Positions 35,218-44,669 of a stretch of DNA of 64,000 nt are shown here, piece after piece. The position numbers were made by a program, and so were the translations under genes. How positions within the stretch are numbered: the stretch's first letter is position 1; each line of letters starts with the position of its first letter. The DNA lies in assembly GCA_026003235.1 (NCBI GenBank), contig BPGW01000001.1, positions 342,224 to 406,223 on the forward strand. The letters are read 5' to 3'. This DNA comes from Bacteroidia bacterium (GTDB lineage: Bacteria; Bacteroidota; Bacteroidia; SpSt-205). Under the pieces are notes generated by a model, which searched no databases, was not told where the DNA came from, and saw only the letters and a program-made list of their open reading frames with translations.

Positions 35218-37911
35218 ATGCAAACCTTACCCAAACTATGGATGGTGGGGGCCGCCTTGGCCCTCGGGCTTGCGCAGACGCCTTGGACAAACTGGGGCAT
35301 TTATTGCAGATTCCACAGGAAACGGCGCCTCTCCGGTGCATGGCACGCAGCAGTGTAGAGACACCTTCTGGCTCGTGGTAGACACGGCAGGCATGGGTGC
35401 AGCAGGAATTACAGGGTGGCGCTGGTATTTGTCTCCTTCTCAGCCGATGGTGTATCCGTCGCCCGGACCTTTCCCTCCTGCCGGATCAACCGCCCGTAAG
35501 GTGGGCATCGCGGCAAACTCCTCTGTCACCGCTATCTTACAGGTCTATTACGCCTCTGGCGACTCGGCCTTAGCGTACAAAACCTTAGGGATAAGACCTG
35601 GACCTTCCACATCTTTTTCCTCACCTTCTTTTGTAAGCGTGATTTGTCCAAACAGCAGCGTTCCCTTCTCCCTCAATGTGTCCGGAGCGGATAGCTTTTA
35701 TGTACAGTATGGCCCTAACCCCTCTGATACAGTGAAGAATAGAACCCAGTTTACCCTTACAGCACCAAGTTCTGGAACATGGACGGTAACGCTATACGCT
35801 TACTCCTGCGGCTCTTTCATTACTAATGGAGTCGTTTTTAGTATAAGCAGTCCTCCTAATCCAATGTTATCCTTTAGTGCGCTTCCTAATGAAGTTTGTC
35901 CTGGTGATAGCGTCAGCATTGATGTGAATATCTACTTCGCTCCGGCGCTGGCTGGCGTGACCAACGCCAATTACCACATCAAGGATCCCGGGAATAACAC
36001 CGTGGCCACTTTCACCAGCTTACCTATCAAGTGGACTGTTCCCACCGGTGCTGCAGCAGGAACTTATAGCTTGCAGGCTGTCTTGACATACCCTTGTGGA
36101 GTGGCTACTATTTCTCAGACTAACCTCTTTACGGTACACGGTCCTCTGTCGGCTCCTTCTGTAAGTTTCCCTTCGGATTATTGCCTAGGCTCACCGGTGG
36201 ATCTGTATGCTGTGGGTTCAGGACAAATCCAGTGGGACGTGGACAATAATGGAACTTGGGACTATACGGGCAGCTCCATAACTCATGTTTTTACGACTTT
36301 GCCCGCCATTATCCGCGTCAAACAGGATGTGGGATGTTATAATAGGGTAGATACGTTCAATTGGAACCCTCCTAACTTATCTCCTACTCCTTCTGGATTC
36401 ATTTCTTTTTCCTCTTCTCCGGTATGTCCTGGAGATGAGGTGGAACTTTCGGTTTTGTGCAAAATACCACTTACATTGCATGGAACTTGAGCTGGATCCC
36501 GGATACGGTGTACGGGGTAAGGCCGGATACGAGCTTTCAGCTGCCTTCTACGCCGGGGACCTATACGATTACGCCCACTTTACATGGATGTGGAGCACCG
36601 CAAAGCCTTTCGCCGCTCACTTTCTCTGTGCCTGCTTCTTCGCCGCCGTTTGTCTCTTCCCCGGTGGTGTATGGGGCGCCTTGCCTATCTACGGGGGGTG
36701 ATGTGCGGATTGTGCCGGTGGGACCTTCTGTGGTAGATAGTGTGCTGTACATTTTACCTAACGGAGCCCAGCAGAAGCTTCCTTGGGCGGATACGTTGGT
36801 CTATTCCGTGCCGGCAGGGGTAGCAGCTACGTCGGTGTTAGCCGTATTTGACTTTGGATGCGGGCTGCGAAGAGTGCAAGCGGTGTCTATTTCTGCGCTT
36901 ACCGCCCCTGCCCAGATCAATAACCTGTTCCTCTCTCCTTCTCCGGCCTGCCCCAACACGAACGCCTACTGGAGCCTATCTGGGGCCAATATTCAGTCTG
37001 TGGCGGTCTACTTGGGAAGTACGCAGGTAGCCACAGCCATCGCCAGTAGCTGGGGCGCTAACGGTAACCTGATCTATCCTGCGACACCAGGTACCTACAC
37101 CTACATGTTCGTAGCCCGGGGCTGCGGAGGCTATGATACGGCTTACGCTACAGTGACGGTGCAGGGTACCGGGGTCGTGGCTTCCTTCACAGCACCCGGT
37201 TCAGCTTGTGTAGGTCAGCCTGTAACCTTTACAGGCCCCAGCTCCAGCGCTGGCGTCACAAGCGTATATTGGAACTTCGGAGATGGGAGTACTTCAAGTA
37301 GCTTCACGCTCTCGCCTACCCATACATATACCGCCCCTGGCCTATATACGGTCTTTTTATCCCTAAGTAGCAGCTGCGGCTTCACTTCTTATTCGCAGCC
37401 TATCCAGGTGTATGGGGGGGCTCCTACGCTTAGCGGGCTGAACATCAACACAAGTGGCGCCACCATCACCTACGCTGTGAGCGCTACGGACTACGACTCG
37501 GTCAAGTGGTTCTTTGGAGACGGCAACACGGCTTTGGGCCTATCTGGCTCGCATACCTATACGGCGAGTGGCACCTACACCGTGCAGGCGATTGCTTACA
37601 ACCCTTGTGGTACTGACACAGTGCAGCAGTCGGTCACGATCACGGCGGCGAGCTTAGCTGGGCGGGTAGCGTCGGTGGAAGGATGGCTTGCTTATCCGAA
37701 TCCTGCGCAGGACGTGGTGGTGCTGAGCCATCCGGTGTATCAAGGACCGGCGGAGGTGCGGGTCTTTGATGTGGCGGGACGGCTGGTGCGCTCAGCCTCG
37801 CTGGCGAAGGTGCCTGGCGAGCTTCGCGTTGGCGGCTTACCTGCGGGCTTGTACAGCGTGCACCTGCGCACGGACGAAGGTGTGGCGGTGCTGCGGTTGG
37901 TGGTAGAGTAG
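35218..37911 (+). CDS. Large secreted PKD-domain protein with T9SS sorting domain (two compensating frameshifts)
   Basis: From ATG 35218 (MQTLPKLWMVGAALALGLAQ, a signal peptide) the total length to the stop is divisible by three, but the middle, about 35300-36460, is only open in another frame. The first switch falls near the GGGG run at 35295 (TNWG to FIADSTGNG), the second near the TTTT at 36455 (VELSV to QNTTYIAWNLSW). The product would be about 897 residues: Ig/PKD-like beta domains with YWNFGDGST and KWFFGDGNT motifs, and a C-terminal type A sorting domain (WLAYPNPAQD, VFDVAGRLV, AGLYSVHLR). It is predicted T9SS cargo at the cell surface. The central part is visibly more AT-rich than its neighbours. 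Confidence 0.8.
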
Positions 37912-37927
37912 AGGGCGTGGGTAGGTT

Positions 37928-37997
37928 GGGCGCCGCCTTCGGCGGCGCCCAGGGAGCGGGGGGCCGGCGGCCACAGGCCGCCGGCCCCCGCATTTTT
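37928..37997. terminator. Double GC-rich hairpin terminator
   Basis: Two perfect hairpins between the convergent cargo gene and gmhA: GGGCGCCGCC-TTC-GGCGGCGCCC (37928-37950), then a 14-bp stem (37959-37972 with 37976-37989, loop ACA) followed by GCATTTTT. The T run serves the plus strand. This is the only convergent junction in the window with a real terminator. Confidence 0.85.
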
Positions 37998-38030
37998 GCC
38001 TTAGCTGTACTTTCCCTTTTTGCTGCGGCC

Positions 38031-38612
38031 TCAGGCGCCCCCAAAGAGCGCCGCCTCCACAAGCTGACACACCGTATGCCCCACCACCATGTGCGCCTCC
38101 TGAATGCGCGGCGTGTCCTGCGACGGCGCCCGGAAAAGGTAATCGCACTGGCCGGCCATCTTGCCCCCATGGGCCCCAGTCAAGCCCACCACCACCATCC
38201 CCAGCTGCCGAGCTGCCTGGATGGCGCGCAGCACATTGGGAGAATTGCCCGACGTGCTCATCGCCCAGAGCACATCGCCTTTTCGCCCCCAAGCCCTTAG
38301 CAGCCGAGCAAAGACTTCCTCATAGCTGTAGTCGTTGGCTACCGCCGTCAGGAACGACGTATTCACATGCAAGGCTTCGGCAGGCAGAGGAGGCCGGTCC
38401 TTGTAGTAACGGCCGGTCAGTTCGGCGGCCAGGTGCTGGGCATCGGCTGCGCTGCCTCCATTCCCGCAAAAAAACACTTTCCCCCCTTGCTGAAAGGTTC
38501 GCACCAGCAGGACAGCCACTTCCTCAATGAACCAATGCACTTCCTCGGAGGCTACCAGGGCAGCTTTGACTTGAGCGGCCTCTTGCAGGGCCTTCAGCAT
38601 CGCTTCTCGCAT
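38031..38612 (-). CDS. gmhA: Phosphoheptose isomerase (SIS domain)
   Basis: A 193-residue SIS-domain isomerase that converts sedoheptulose 7-phosphate to D-glycero-D-manno-heptose 7-phosphate for LPS inner core. Motifs: VFFCGNGGSAADAQHLAAELTG, LTAVANDYSYEEVF, WAMSTSGNSPNVL and the C-terminal EAHMVVGHTVCQLVE. ATG 38612 is chosen over TTG 38618 because a TACTTTTG box ends 3 nt upstream. It fits with the heptosyltransferase-like GT9 at 44666. Confidence 0.94.
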   Translation of the reverse strand: MREAMLKALQEAAQVKAALVASEEVHWFIEEVAVLLVRTFQQGGKVFFCGNGGSAADAQHLAAELTGRYYKDRPPLPAEALHVNTSFLTAVANDYSYEEVFARLLRAWGRKGDVLWAMSTSGNSPNVLRAIQAARQLGMVVVGLTGAHGGKMAGQCDYLFRAPSQDTPRIQEAHMVVGHTVCQLVEAALFGGA

Positions 38613-38615
38613 CCC

Positions 38616-38623
38616 CAAAAGTA
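38616..38623 (-). promoter_or_regulatory. Promoter -7 box of gmhA
   Basis: TACTTTTG on the minus strand, 3 nt before ATG 38612, the shortest spacing in the window. Confidence 0.6.
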
Positions 38624-38644
38624 TAGCGCTTCTCTCAGAAACGG

Positions 38645-38663
38645 CACTGACACTTTGTCAGTG
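38645..38663 (+). promoter_or_regulatory. Inverted repeat CACTGACA-CTT-TGTCAGTG before clpB
   Basis: Perfect 8-bp arms with a 3-bp spacer, 26 bp upstream of the clpB ATG and between divergent gmhA and clpB. It is a good candidate operator or stress-promoter element for clpB; clpB has no clear TAnnTTTG box, which would fit control by an alternative factor. It is not the CIRCE sequence. Confidence 0.55.
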
Positions 38664-38689
38664 GTGCGCCTTTTGTGGGAAGTTCCCCC

Positions 38690-41311
38690 ATGAACTGGAA
38701 CCAATTTACGGTGAGGGCGCAGGAGGCCCTCCAGCAGGCCGTGGAACTGGCTCAAAGCCATGCCCATAGCACGGTGGAAAGTGGACACTTGCTTCTGGGC
38801 CTTTTGCAAAAGGACGAGCTTGTGACGCCTTACCTCCTACAGAAAGCGGGAGCTCATCCAGCTTATTTGCGTCAGCAGGGCGAGAAGTGGCTGGCTGAGC
38901 AGCCCAAGCTGACGGGCCCTGCCGGCACCCCAGGGCTGGGCCCTTCCCTCAATGAAGCGCTTCAGAAAGCTTTAGCTCATGCCTCCCGCATGAAGGATAC
39001 CTATGCGAGTGTAGAGCACCTTTGGCTCGGGCTGGTGGAGGGCAAGGACGCTATAGCTCGCCTCCTCAAGGAGCAGGGGCTTAGCGTGGCTGTCTTGGAA
39101 AAAGCCATCCAAGAGCTTCGGGGAGGGCGCAAGGTGAGCGACCCTTCGGCCGAAGAGAAGTTCAATGCCCTTCAGCGCTATGCCATAGACCTCACGGATC
39201 TGGCGCGCAAGGGCAAGCTGGATCCCGTGATAGGTCGGGATGAGGAGATTCGCCGCACGCTCCAGATTCTGGCTCGCCGCACCAAGAATAACCCCGTCCT
39301 CATTGGCCATCCGGGCGTGGGGAAAACCGCCATCGTAGAGGGCATAGCGCACCGAATCGCCCTGGGGGATGTGCCCGAAAACCTCAAGAATAAGCGCCTT
39401 TTCTCCCTGGATATGGCGGCGCTGCTGGCAGGGGCGATGTATCGGGGTCAGTTTGAGGAGCGCCTCAAAGCCGTCGTGCAGGAAGTCGTCCAATCTGAAG
39501 GACAGATTATTCTCTTCATTGACGAGCTGCACAACCTCATTGGAGCGGGCAAAGCGGAAGGCGCCATGGATGCAGGTAACATCCTGAAGCCAGCTTTGGC
39601 CCGGGGCGAGCTGCGCGTGATTGGCGCCACCACCCTGGACGAATACCAGAAATACATTGAGAAGGACAAGGCCTTAGAGCGGCGCTTCCAGCCGGTGTAT
39701 GTGGACGAACCCTCGGTAGAAGAGACCATCTCTATCCTGAGGGGGCTCAAGGAGCGCTACGAAGTGCACCATGGGATTCGCATCACCGATGAGGCTATTG
39801 TCGCAGCAGCCGAACTCTCTCACCGCTACATTACCGACCGGTTTCTGCCTGACAAAGCGATCGATCTGGTGGATGAGGCGGCGGCGCGGTTGCGGCTGGC
39901 CATTGATTCGTTGCCTGAGCCCTTAGATGAGCTGGAGCGCAAGATCCGCCAGCTTGAGGTGGAACGCGAAGCCCTCAAGATCGAGAAAGACGAGCGCAAA
40001 GTGGCGGACCTGACGCGGCAGCTGGAGGAGCTGTACCGCAAACGGCAGGAACTGCGCACGCAGTGGGAAGCCGAAAAAGCCATCCTTCAAGAAATGCGTT
40101 CGGCGCGGGAAGAGCTGGAACAGCTTCGCCTGGAGGCTGAGTATGCTGAAAGGCAGATGGACTGGGGCAAAGCCGCTGAAATCCGCTATGGACGCATCCC
40201 AGCCGTAGAAAAGCGTATTGAGGAACTCTCGGCTCGCCTTGAGGCCCTGGCCCAAAACGGTCAAAGGCTCCTAAGAGAGGAAGTCACCGCCGAAGACATT
40301 GCTGCGGTCGTAAGCCGCTGGACGGGCATCCCCGTCTCCAAAATGCTCCAGTCAGAACGAGAACGGCTTCTGCGCTTGGAGGAAATCCTTCACCAGCGTG
40401 TGGTGGGCCAAGACGAAGCTATCCGAGCCGTAGCTAACGCTATCCGTCGTAGTCGGGCGGGTATCCAGGATCCGAATCGGCCTATCGGTTCTTTTCTCTT
40501 CATTGGGCCGACCGGCGTCGGCAAAACCGAGCTGGCCAAAGCCCTCGCCGAAGCCCTCTTCAACTCCGAGCAGGCAATGGTGCGCATTGACATGTCGGAG
40601 TATCAGGAAAAGCACGCTGTGAGCCGGCTCATAGGGGCCCCGCCTGGTTATGTGGGCTACGAGGAGGGCGGACAGCTGACGGAAGCTATTCGTCGCCGGC
40701 CCTACAGCGTCATCCTGTTGGATGAAATAGAAAAGGCCCACCCCGATGTCTTCAACATCCTCCTCCAGGTGCTGGACGATGGCCGCCTCACCGACAGCAA
40801 GGGTCGCGTGGTGAACTTCAAAAACACCCTCATCATCATGACCTCCAACATTGGCGCGCACCTGATTATGGAACGCTTGTCTGAAGCTTCGCTCACCGAC
40901 AAAGAGGCGGTTATGGAAAGCCTACGAGCTGAAATCCTGGCTCTGCTCAAACGCAGCTTCCGGCCAGAGTTCCTGAACCGCATTGATGAGATTGTGCTTT
41001 TTGAGCCGCTTACTTTGCCTCTCTTGCGCCAAATTGTGGAGCTTCAGCTCAACCAGCTCAAGGCCCGCCTGGAAGACCAGCATATTGCGCTGGCGTGGGA
41101 GCCCGAAGTGGTGGACTACCTGGCGGAAGTAGGGTACGATGTGCAGTTTGGCGCGCGACCTCTGAAGCGCGCTATCCAGCAGCTTATATTGAACCCGCTA
41201 GCCGAAAAGCTCCTAAAAGGAGAAATCACGCCCGACAAAGGGGTCTTGATTCGGCAGGTGGAGGGCGTCATCTTTTTCTCCCCCCTGTCCGTTTCGCAGG
41301 AGGCCGTCTAA
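38690..41311 (+). CDS. clpB: Disaggregase ClpB
   Basis: An 873-residue HSP100 chaperone: N-terminal Clp repeats ([19 protein letters not shown], about 1-150), AAA+ module 1 (Walker [10 protein letters not shown] about 206), a long middle coiled-coil domain (about 400-530; no UVR domain, unlike the ClpC at 18815), AAA+ module 2 (GPTGVGKTE about 606) and the D2-small domain. ClpB lacks the ClpP-binding loop and rescues aggregated protein with DnaK. ATG 38690 is preferred over an upstream in-frame GTG at 38675. A terminator follows. Confidence 0.96.
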   Translation: MNWNQFTVRAQEALQQAVELAQSHAHSTVESGHLLLGLLQKDELVTPYLLQKAGAHPAYLRQQGEKWLAEQPKLTGPAGTPGLGPSLNEALQKALAHASRMKDTYASVEHLWLGLVEGKDAIARLLKEQGLSVAVLEKAIQELRGGRKVSDPSAEEKFNALQRYAIDLTDLARKGKLDPVIGRDEEIRRTLQILARRTKNNPVLIGHPGVGKTAIVEGIAHRIALGDVPENLKNKRLFSLDMAALLAGAMYRGQFEERLKAVVQEVVQSEGQIILFIDELHNLIGAGKAEGAMDAGNILKPALARGELRVIGATTLDEYQKYIEKDKALERRFQPVYVDEPSVEETISILRGLKERYEVHHGIRITDEAIVAAAELSHRYITDRFLPDKAIDLVDEAAARLRLAIDSLPEPLDELERKIRQLEVEREALKIEKDERKVADLTRQLEELYRKRQELRTQWEAEKAILQEMRSAREELEQLRLEAEYAERQMDWGKAAEIRYGRIPAVEKRIEELSARLEALAQNGQRLLREEVTAEDIAAVVSRWTGIPVSKMLQSERERLLRLEEILHQRVVGQDEAIRAVANAIRRSRAGIQDPNRPIGSFLFIGPTGVGKTELAKALAEALFNSEQAMVRIDMSEYQEKHAVSRLIGAPPGYVGYEEGGQLTEAIRRRPYSVILLDEIEKAHPDVFNILLQVLDDGRLTDSKGRVVNFKNTLIIMTSNIGAHLIMERLSEASLTDKEAVMESLRAEILALLKRSFRPEFLNRIDEIVLFEPLTLPLLRQIVELQLNQLKARLEDQHIALAWEPEVVDYLAEVGYDVQFGARPLKRAIQQLILNPLAEKLLKGEITPDKGVLIRQVEGVIFFSPLSVSQEAV

Positions 41312-41334
41312 GGGCCTTCTTAAAATGCCAAAAA

Positions 41335-41362
41335 GCGGCTACTTTCCTACAAAGGTAGCCGC
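41335..41362 (+). terminator. Terminator after clpB
   Basis: Arms GCGGCTAC and GTAGCCGC separated by 12 nt, followed by GTTT. A TTT/AAAG part of the loop nearly extends the stem. It separates clpB from the recR unit. Confidence 0.7.
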
Positions 41363-41370
41363 GTTTGCCG

Positions 41371-41378
41371 TAGCTTTG
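41371..41378 (+). promoter_or_regulatory. Promoter -7 box of recR
   Basis: TAGCTTTG, 8 nt before ATG 41387. Confidence 0.6.
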
Positions 41379-41386
41379 CCTAAGGC

Positions 41387-41992
41387 ATGGATACCCTCTT
41401 TCCGCCTTCGCTGGCGGCGCTGCGTGAGGCGCTGGAGAAGCTGCCAGGCATTGGCCCTCGGAGCGCCTTACGTATCTTAGAGGCCCTTCTCAAGCGCCCC
41501 GAGCTCCTCCAGCTCCTCAAGGAAACCCTTGAAAGGGTAGCCGAAACCGTGCGACCCTGTCGCCGCTGCGGCTTTTGGGCCGAAGGGGAGCTGTGCGCTA
41601 TATGCCGCGATCCCCATCGCACGCAGCCCGTACTCTGCGTGGTAAAGGATCCGGCCGATGTGCTGGCTATTGAGCGCAGTCAGGCCTTCCAAGGACAATA
41701 CCATGTGCTGGGGGGCGTCTTGGATCCCCTGGCTGGCGTGGGGGAAAAAGACCTGCGCCTCTCCGAGCTCTGGCATCGTCTCCGCACCGAAGGATACCAG
41801 GAAGTGATCTTGGCCTTAGGAACCAGTCCAGAGGCTGAAACCACCGCCTTTTACCTGGCCCGGCAGCTGCGCGATTGGCCTGGCCGGCTCTCCCGCTTCG
41901 CCAGCGGTGTCCCCGTCGGAAGCGAACTGCAGCAGGTAGACCCCCTCACGCTCTCCCGATCCCTGCGCGAACGCCAGCCTTTCTCCGTATGA
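41387..41992 (+). CDS. recR: Recombination mediator RecR
   Basis: A 201-residue RecFOR-pathway protein. Helix-hairpin-helix KLPGIGPRSALRI, a four-cysteine zinc finger (CRRCGFWAEGELCAIC), and the Toprim domain beginning LCVVKDPADVLAIERSQAF. Length is normal. Its stop overlaps the GT2 start (ATGA), so it heads a unit of surface-polysaccharide genes. Confidence 0.95.
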   Translation: MDTLFPPSLAALREALEKLPGIGPRSALRILEALLKRPELLQLLKETLERVAETVRPCRRCGFWAEGELCAICRDPHRTQPVLCVVKDPADVLAIERSQAFQGQYHVLGGVLDPLAGVGEKDLRLSELWHRLRTEGYQEVILALGTSPEAETTAFYLARQLRDWPGRLSRFASGVPVGSELQQVDPLTLSRSLRERQPFSV

Positions 41993-43920
41993 AAGAGCTC
42001 TCCGTCATCATCGTCAGCTACAACGTCAAGTACTTCCTGCGGCAGTGCCTGCAGTCCGTGATGCGTGCCCTGGAGGGGATAGACGGCGAAGTCTGGGTGG
42101 TGGACAACGCCTCTATAGACGGCAGCGTAGAGATGGTCCGGGAAGAGTTCCCCTCCGTCCAGGTGATCGCTAACGAGGTAAACGTGGGCTTTGCCCGAGC
42201 CAACAACCAGGCCATCCGCCAGGCTCAAGGCCGCTATATCCTCCTCCTGAATCCCGACACCATCGTACAGGAGGATACTTTCCATAAGGTGCTTCGTTTC
42301 CTGGAGGAGCATCCCGAAGCAGGTGCAGTGGGGGTCAAAATCATAGACGGTAAAGGTCGTTTTTCGGTAGACTCAAGGAAAAAGCTTCCTTCTGCATGGG
42401 ATATATTTTGTAAGCTATCCGGCTTGTACCGACTCTTTCCTAAAAGCAGACTATTTGGGGGTTATCATCTCACTTACCTGCCCGAAGATCAAATTGCGAA
42501 GGTTCCGGTGTTATCGGGTGCTTTTATGTGCATCCCCCGGGCTATCCTGGATAAAGTGGGCCTGCTGGATGAGCGTTTCTTCATGTATGCCGAGGATATC
42601 GATTTGTGTTATCGCATCCTCCAGGCCGGCTACGAAAATTATTACCTTCCTACCACGCAGATCATCCACTTCAAGGGTGAAAGCAGCCGTTCCCAGTCCC
42701 TCAACTATGTGCTGACTTTTTACAAGGCTTCGTTGCAGTTTGTGCAGAAGCATTATCGGGGCTGGCGGCGGTGGCCTGCTGCCCTGTTGTATCAGGGGGG
42801 TATTCTCTTGGCGGCGCTGCTTTCTGGCGCAAAACGCATCTGGCAGCATATCTACCTTCCCTTGGCCGAAGGGGGCCTCCTTTTTGGCGTGGGAACGCTC
42901 CTCTTGCGGTTCTGGGAAAGCTACTCAGGCAAGTCTTTTCTCCCTGCGTATCACACTTGGGGGCTGCTGGGGTACGCAAGCACCTTCGTGCTGATGCATC
43001 TGGTCTTCTTGAACTACGCTCCGCCCTACCGCATCCGACGCATTGGGGGGGCTGTGCTTAGTGGGTTTTTGCTTCTGGCGCTGATTAGTTATCTGCTGCC
43101 GTCCATCAACTACTCTCGCTTCATGGTGATGGGCTTGGCTTTTTCGGCGGTGCCGCTGGGCTTGGCGCTGCGCGCCCTGGACAACTGGCTCCGAAAAGGC
43201 CGCCTCCACCTCACCGGCGAACTGTCCCACCGCGTCATGGTGGTGGCCGACCCGGTTCACTTTTCCCGCCTCCGTAAGCTGCTCTTTGAGGAGATACGCT
43301 ACCCTGCGGAATTTGTCGGTTTTGTAAGCCCCCGCCCTCACAAGGAAGCCCTCGGCACACCAGCCCAGCTCCCCTATCTCTTGGACCGCTACGCCCCCGA
43401 CGAACTGATCTTCTGCAATGCCAGCCTCACTTCCCAGGAAATCATCTCCCTCATGATGCGCTACTTCTACAAAAAGCTCAGCTTCAAAATCATCCCCCCC
43501 TACGCTGATTACCTGATCGGTCCCCAAAGCATCCTAGTTAGCCGAAACTCCCTACGCCTCTACCTGCGTCTCCACCAGCCCGAAGTGCTCTTCCAGAAAA
43601 AGGTTTTTGACCTGGCGGTGGGGGTTTTGCTTCTCGTGGCGTATCCCCTGACCTTTTGGATTTACCACGATCCCAAAGCCGCCCTGCAAAGCCTTTTTGG
43701 CGTTTTGACAGGTCGCTATCACTTTGTCAGCTATAGCGATTTCCCCTCCGAAGAGATGCCGCTGCTCAAAGAAGGCCTCCTCACCACCGATTTTTTGCGG
43801 CAGTTGTACCCGCATACTTTTAGCGTGGACCTGATGTATGCGCATCGCTACTCGGTGCTGTTAGACTGGAAGATTCTCCTGATGGGCCTACCGCATCTGG
43901 GCACGGTCAAAGCCCGATGA
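41989..43920 (+). CDS. GT2 glycosyltransferase fused to membrane region and sugar-transferase-like Rossmann domain
   Basis: A 643-residue fusion. Residues 1-250 are a GT-A family 2 glycosyltransferase (LSVIIVSYNVKYFLRQCL, WVVDNASIDGS, LLLNPDTIV, GAFMCIPRAIL, EDIDLCYRI). Residues about 290-430 carry several membrane helices. Residues about 440-560 resemble the nucleotide-fold domain in front of polyprenyl-phosphate sugar-1-phosphate transferases (HRVMVVADPVHFSRLRKLL), but the catalytic transferase domain is missing. The likely role is surface polysaccharide synthesis at the inner membrane; sugar unknown. Confidence 0.85.
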   Translation: MKELSVIIVSYNVKYFLRQCLQSVMRALEGIDGEVWVVDNASIDGSVEMVREEFPSVQVIANEVNVGFARANNQAIRQAQGRYILLLNPDTIVQEDTFHKVLRFLEEHPEAGAVGVKIIDGKGRFSVDSRKKLPSAWDIFCKLSGLYRLFPKSRLFGGYHLTYLPEDQIAKVPVLSGAFMCIPRAILDKVGLLDERFFMYAEDIDLCYRILQAGYENYYLPTTQIIHFKGESSRSQSLNYVLTFYKASLQFVQKHYRGWRRWPAALLYQGGILLAALLSGAKRIWQHIYLPLAEGGLLFGVGTLLLRFWESYSGKSFLPAYHTWGLLGYASTFVLMHLVFLNYAPPYRIRRIGGAVLSGFLLLALISYLLPSINYSRFMVMGLAFSAVPLGLALRALDNWLRKGRLHLTGELSHRVMVVADPVHFSRLRKLLFEEIRYPAEFVGFVSPRPHKEALGTPAQLPYLLDRYAPDELIFCNASLTSQEIISLMMRYFYKKLSFKIIPPYADYLIGPQSILVSRNSLRLYLRLHQPEVLFQKKVFDLAVGVLLLVAYPLTFWIYHDPKAALQSLFGVLTGRYHFVSYSDFPSEEMPLLKEGLLTTDFLRQLYPHTFSVDLMYAHRYSVLLDWKILLMGLPHLGTVKAR

Positions 43921-44669
43921 GGAGGGTGGGGCTGACGCTTATGCTGGGGGCCTGTCAGGGTTTGGCGCCCTCGTCAGAGCCGGTTCTTCCGCGGTGGGGA
44001 GCCCTGCGTGTGGTGGCCACCTCTGAGCCTGTGCTGCCCCAGGGTTGCCTGCCTGATAGCGCGCCGTATGCCCTCTTCTTGGAGCTGCGGCAGGATCCCC
44101 TCACCGGCAAGCCCGAATGGCTCTCAGGACACCGGTACGCCCTTGCTTTTTACCTGGAGCAGCTACCAGTCCACCTTCTCGTGATAGAAAGCCCCTGGGA
44201 CGATACCCTTTTCTTTCCCCGTTCCCCTGAGGCGGCTGAGACCTGGCGTGAAGCCCTTTTTCAGTGGGTGGAAGAGGAGCTGCTTCCTTTCCTGCGGCCG
44301 TATGAGGTTCGTTACCTGGCCTGGGGACGAAACTGGAAGCAAGCCCCCATCACCGCCGAAGCGTGGGCAAAGGCTATCCAAGCGTGGCGAGCTCAGGATT
44401 CGCTGCGCTGGTGGGGTTTCTGCGCCGCTCACCCCAGAGAAGTTCCGGCGCTGCGAACTTGGGACTTCCTGGGGGTAGACTACCAGCACTTTTACCCCCT
44501 TCATGAGCGGCCTGCGTACCACGAGGCTTGGGAAGCGGCCGGCAAGCCCCTCTTCCTGGTCTATCCCAACCTCTTTGAGCCGGACACGAGCCAGGCCCTT
44601 GCGGAGCGGCAGCGTCATTGGCGCACCCTTCCCAAGGCAATCCTGCTGGAAACGCTCCCTTGCCCGTGA
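43917..44669 (+). CDS. Hypothetical lipoprotein between two glycosyltransferases
   Basis: A 250-residue protein starting MRRVGLTLMLGAC with a lipobox, so probably a lipoprotein. The mature part has alternating alpha/beta segments rich in Trp (LAWGRNWKQAPITAEAWAKAI, LRWWGFCAAHP, FLGVDYQHFYPLHE), reminiscent of TIM-barrel glycosidase-like lipoproteins of Bacteroidota, but no catalytic motif is certain. ATGA overlap with the GT2 gene and GTGA overlap with the GT9 gene make it translationally coupled to both. Confidence 0.7.
   Translation: MRRVGLTLMLGACQGLAPSSEPVLPRWGALRVVATSEPVLPQGCLPDSAPYALFLELRQDPLTGKPEWLSGHRYALAFYLEQLPVHLLVIESPWDDTLFFPRSPEAAETWREALFQWVEEELLPFLRPYEVRYLAWGRNWKQAPITAEAWAKAIQAWRAQDSLRWWGFCAAHPREVPALRTWDFLGVDYQHFYPLHERPAYHEAWEAAGKPLFLVYPNLFEPDTSQALAERQRHWRTLPKAILLETLPCP

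Noticed and set aside
38613-38689. CIRCE/HrcA operator before clpB
   Set aside because: The inverted repeat has 8-bp arms and a 3-bp spacer and does not match the TTAGCACTC-N9-GAGTGCTAA pattern.
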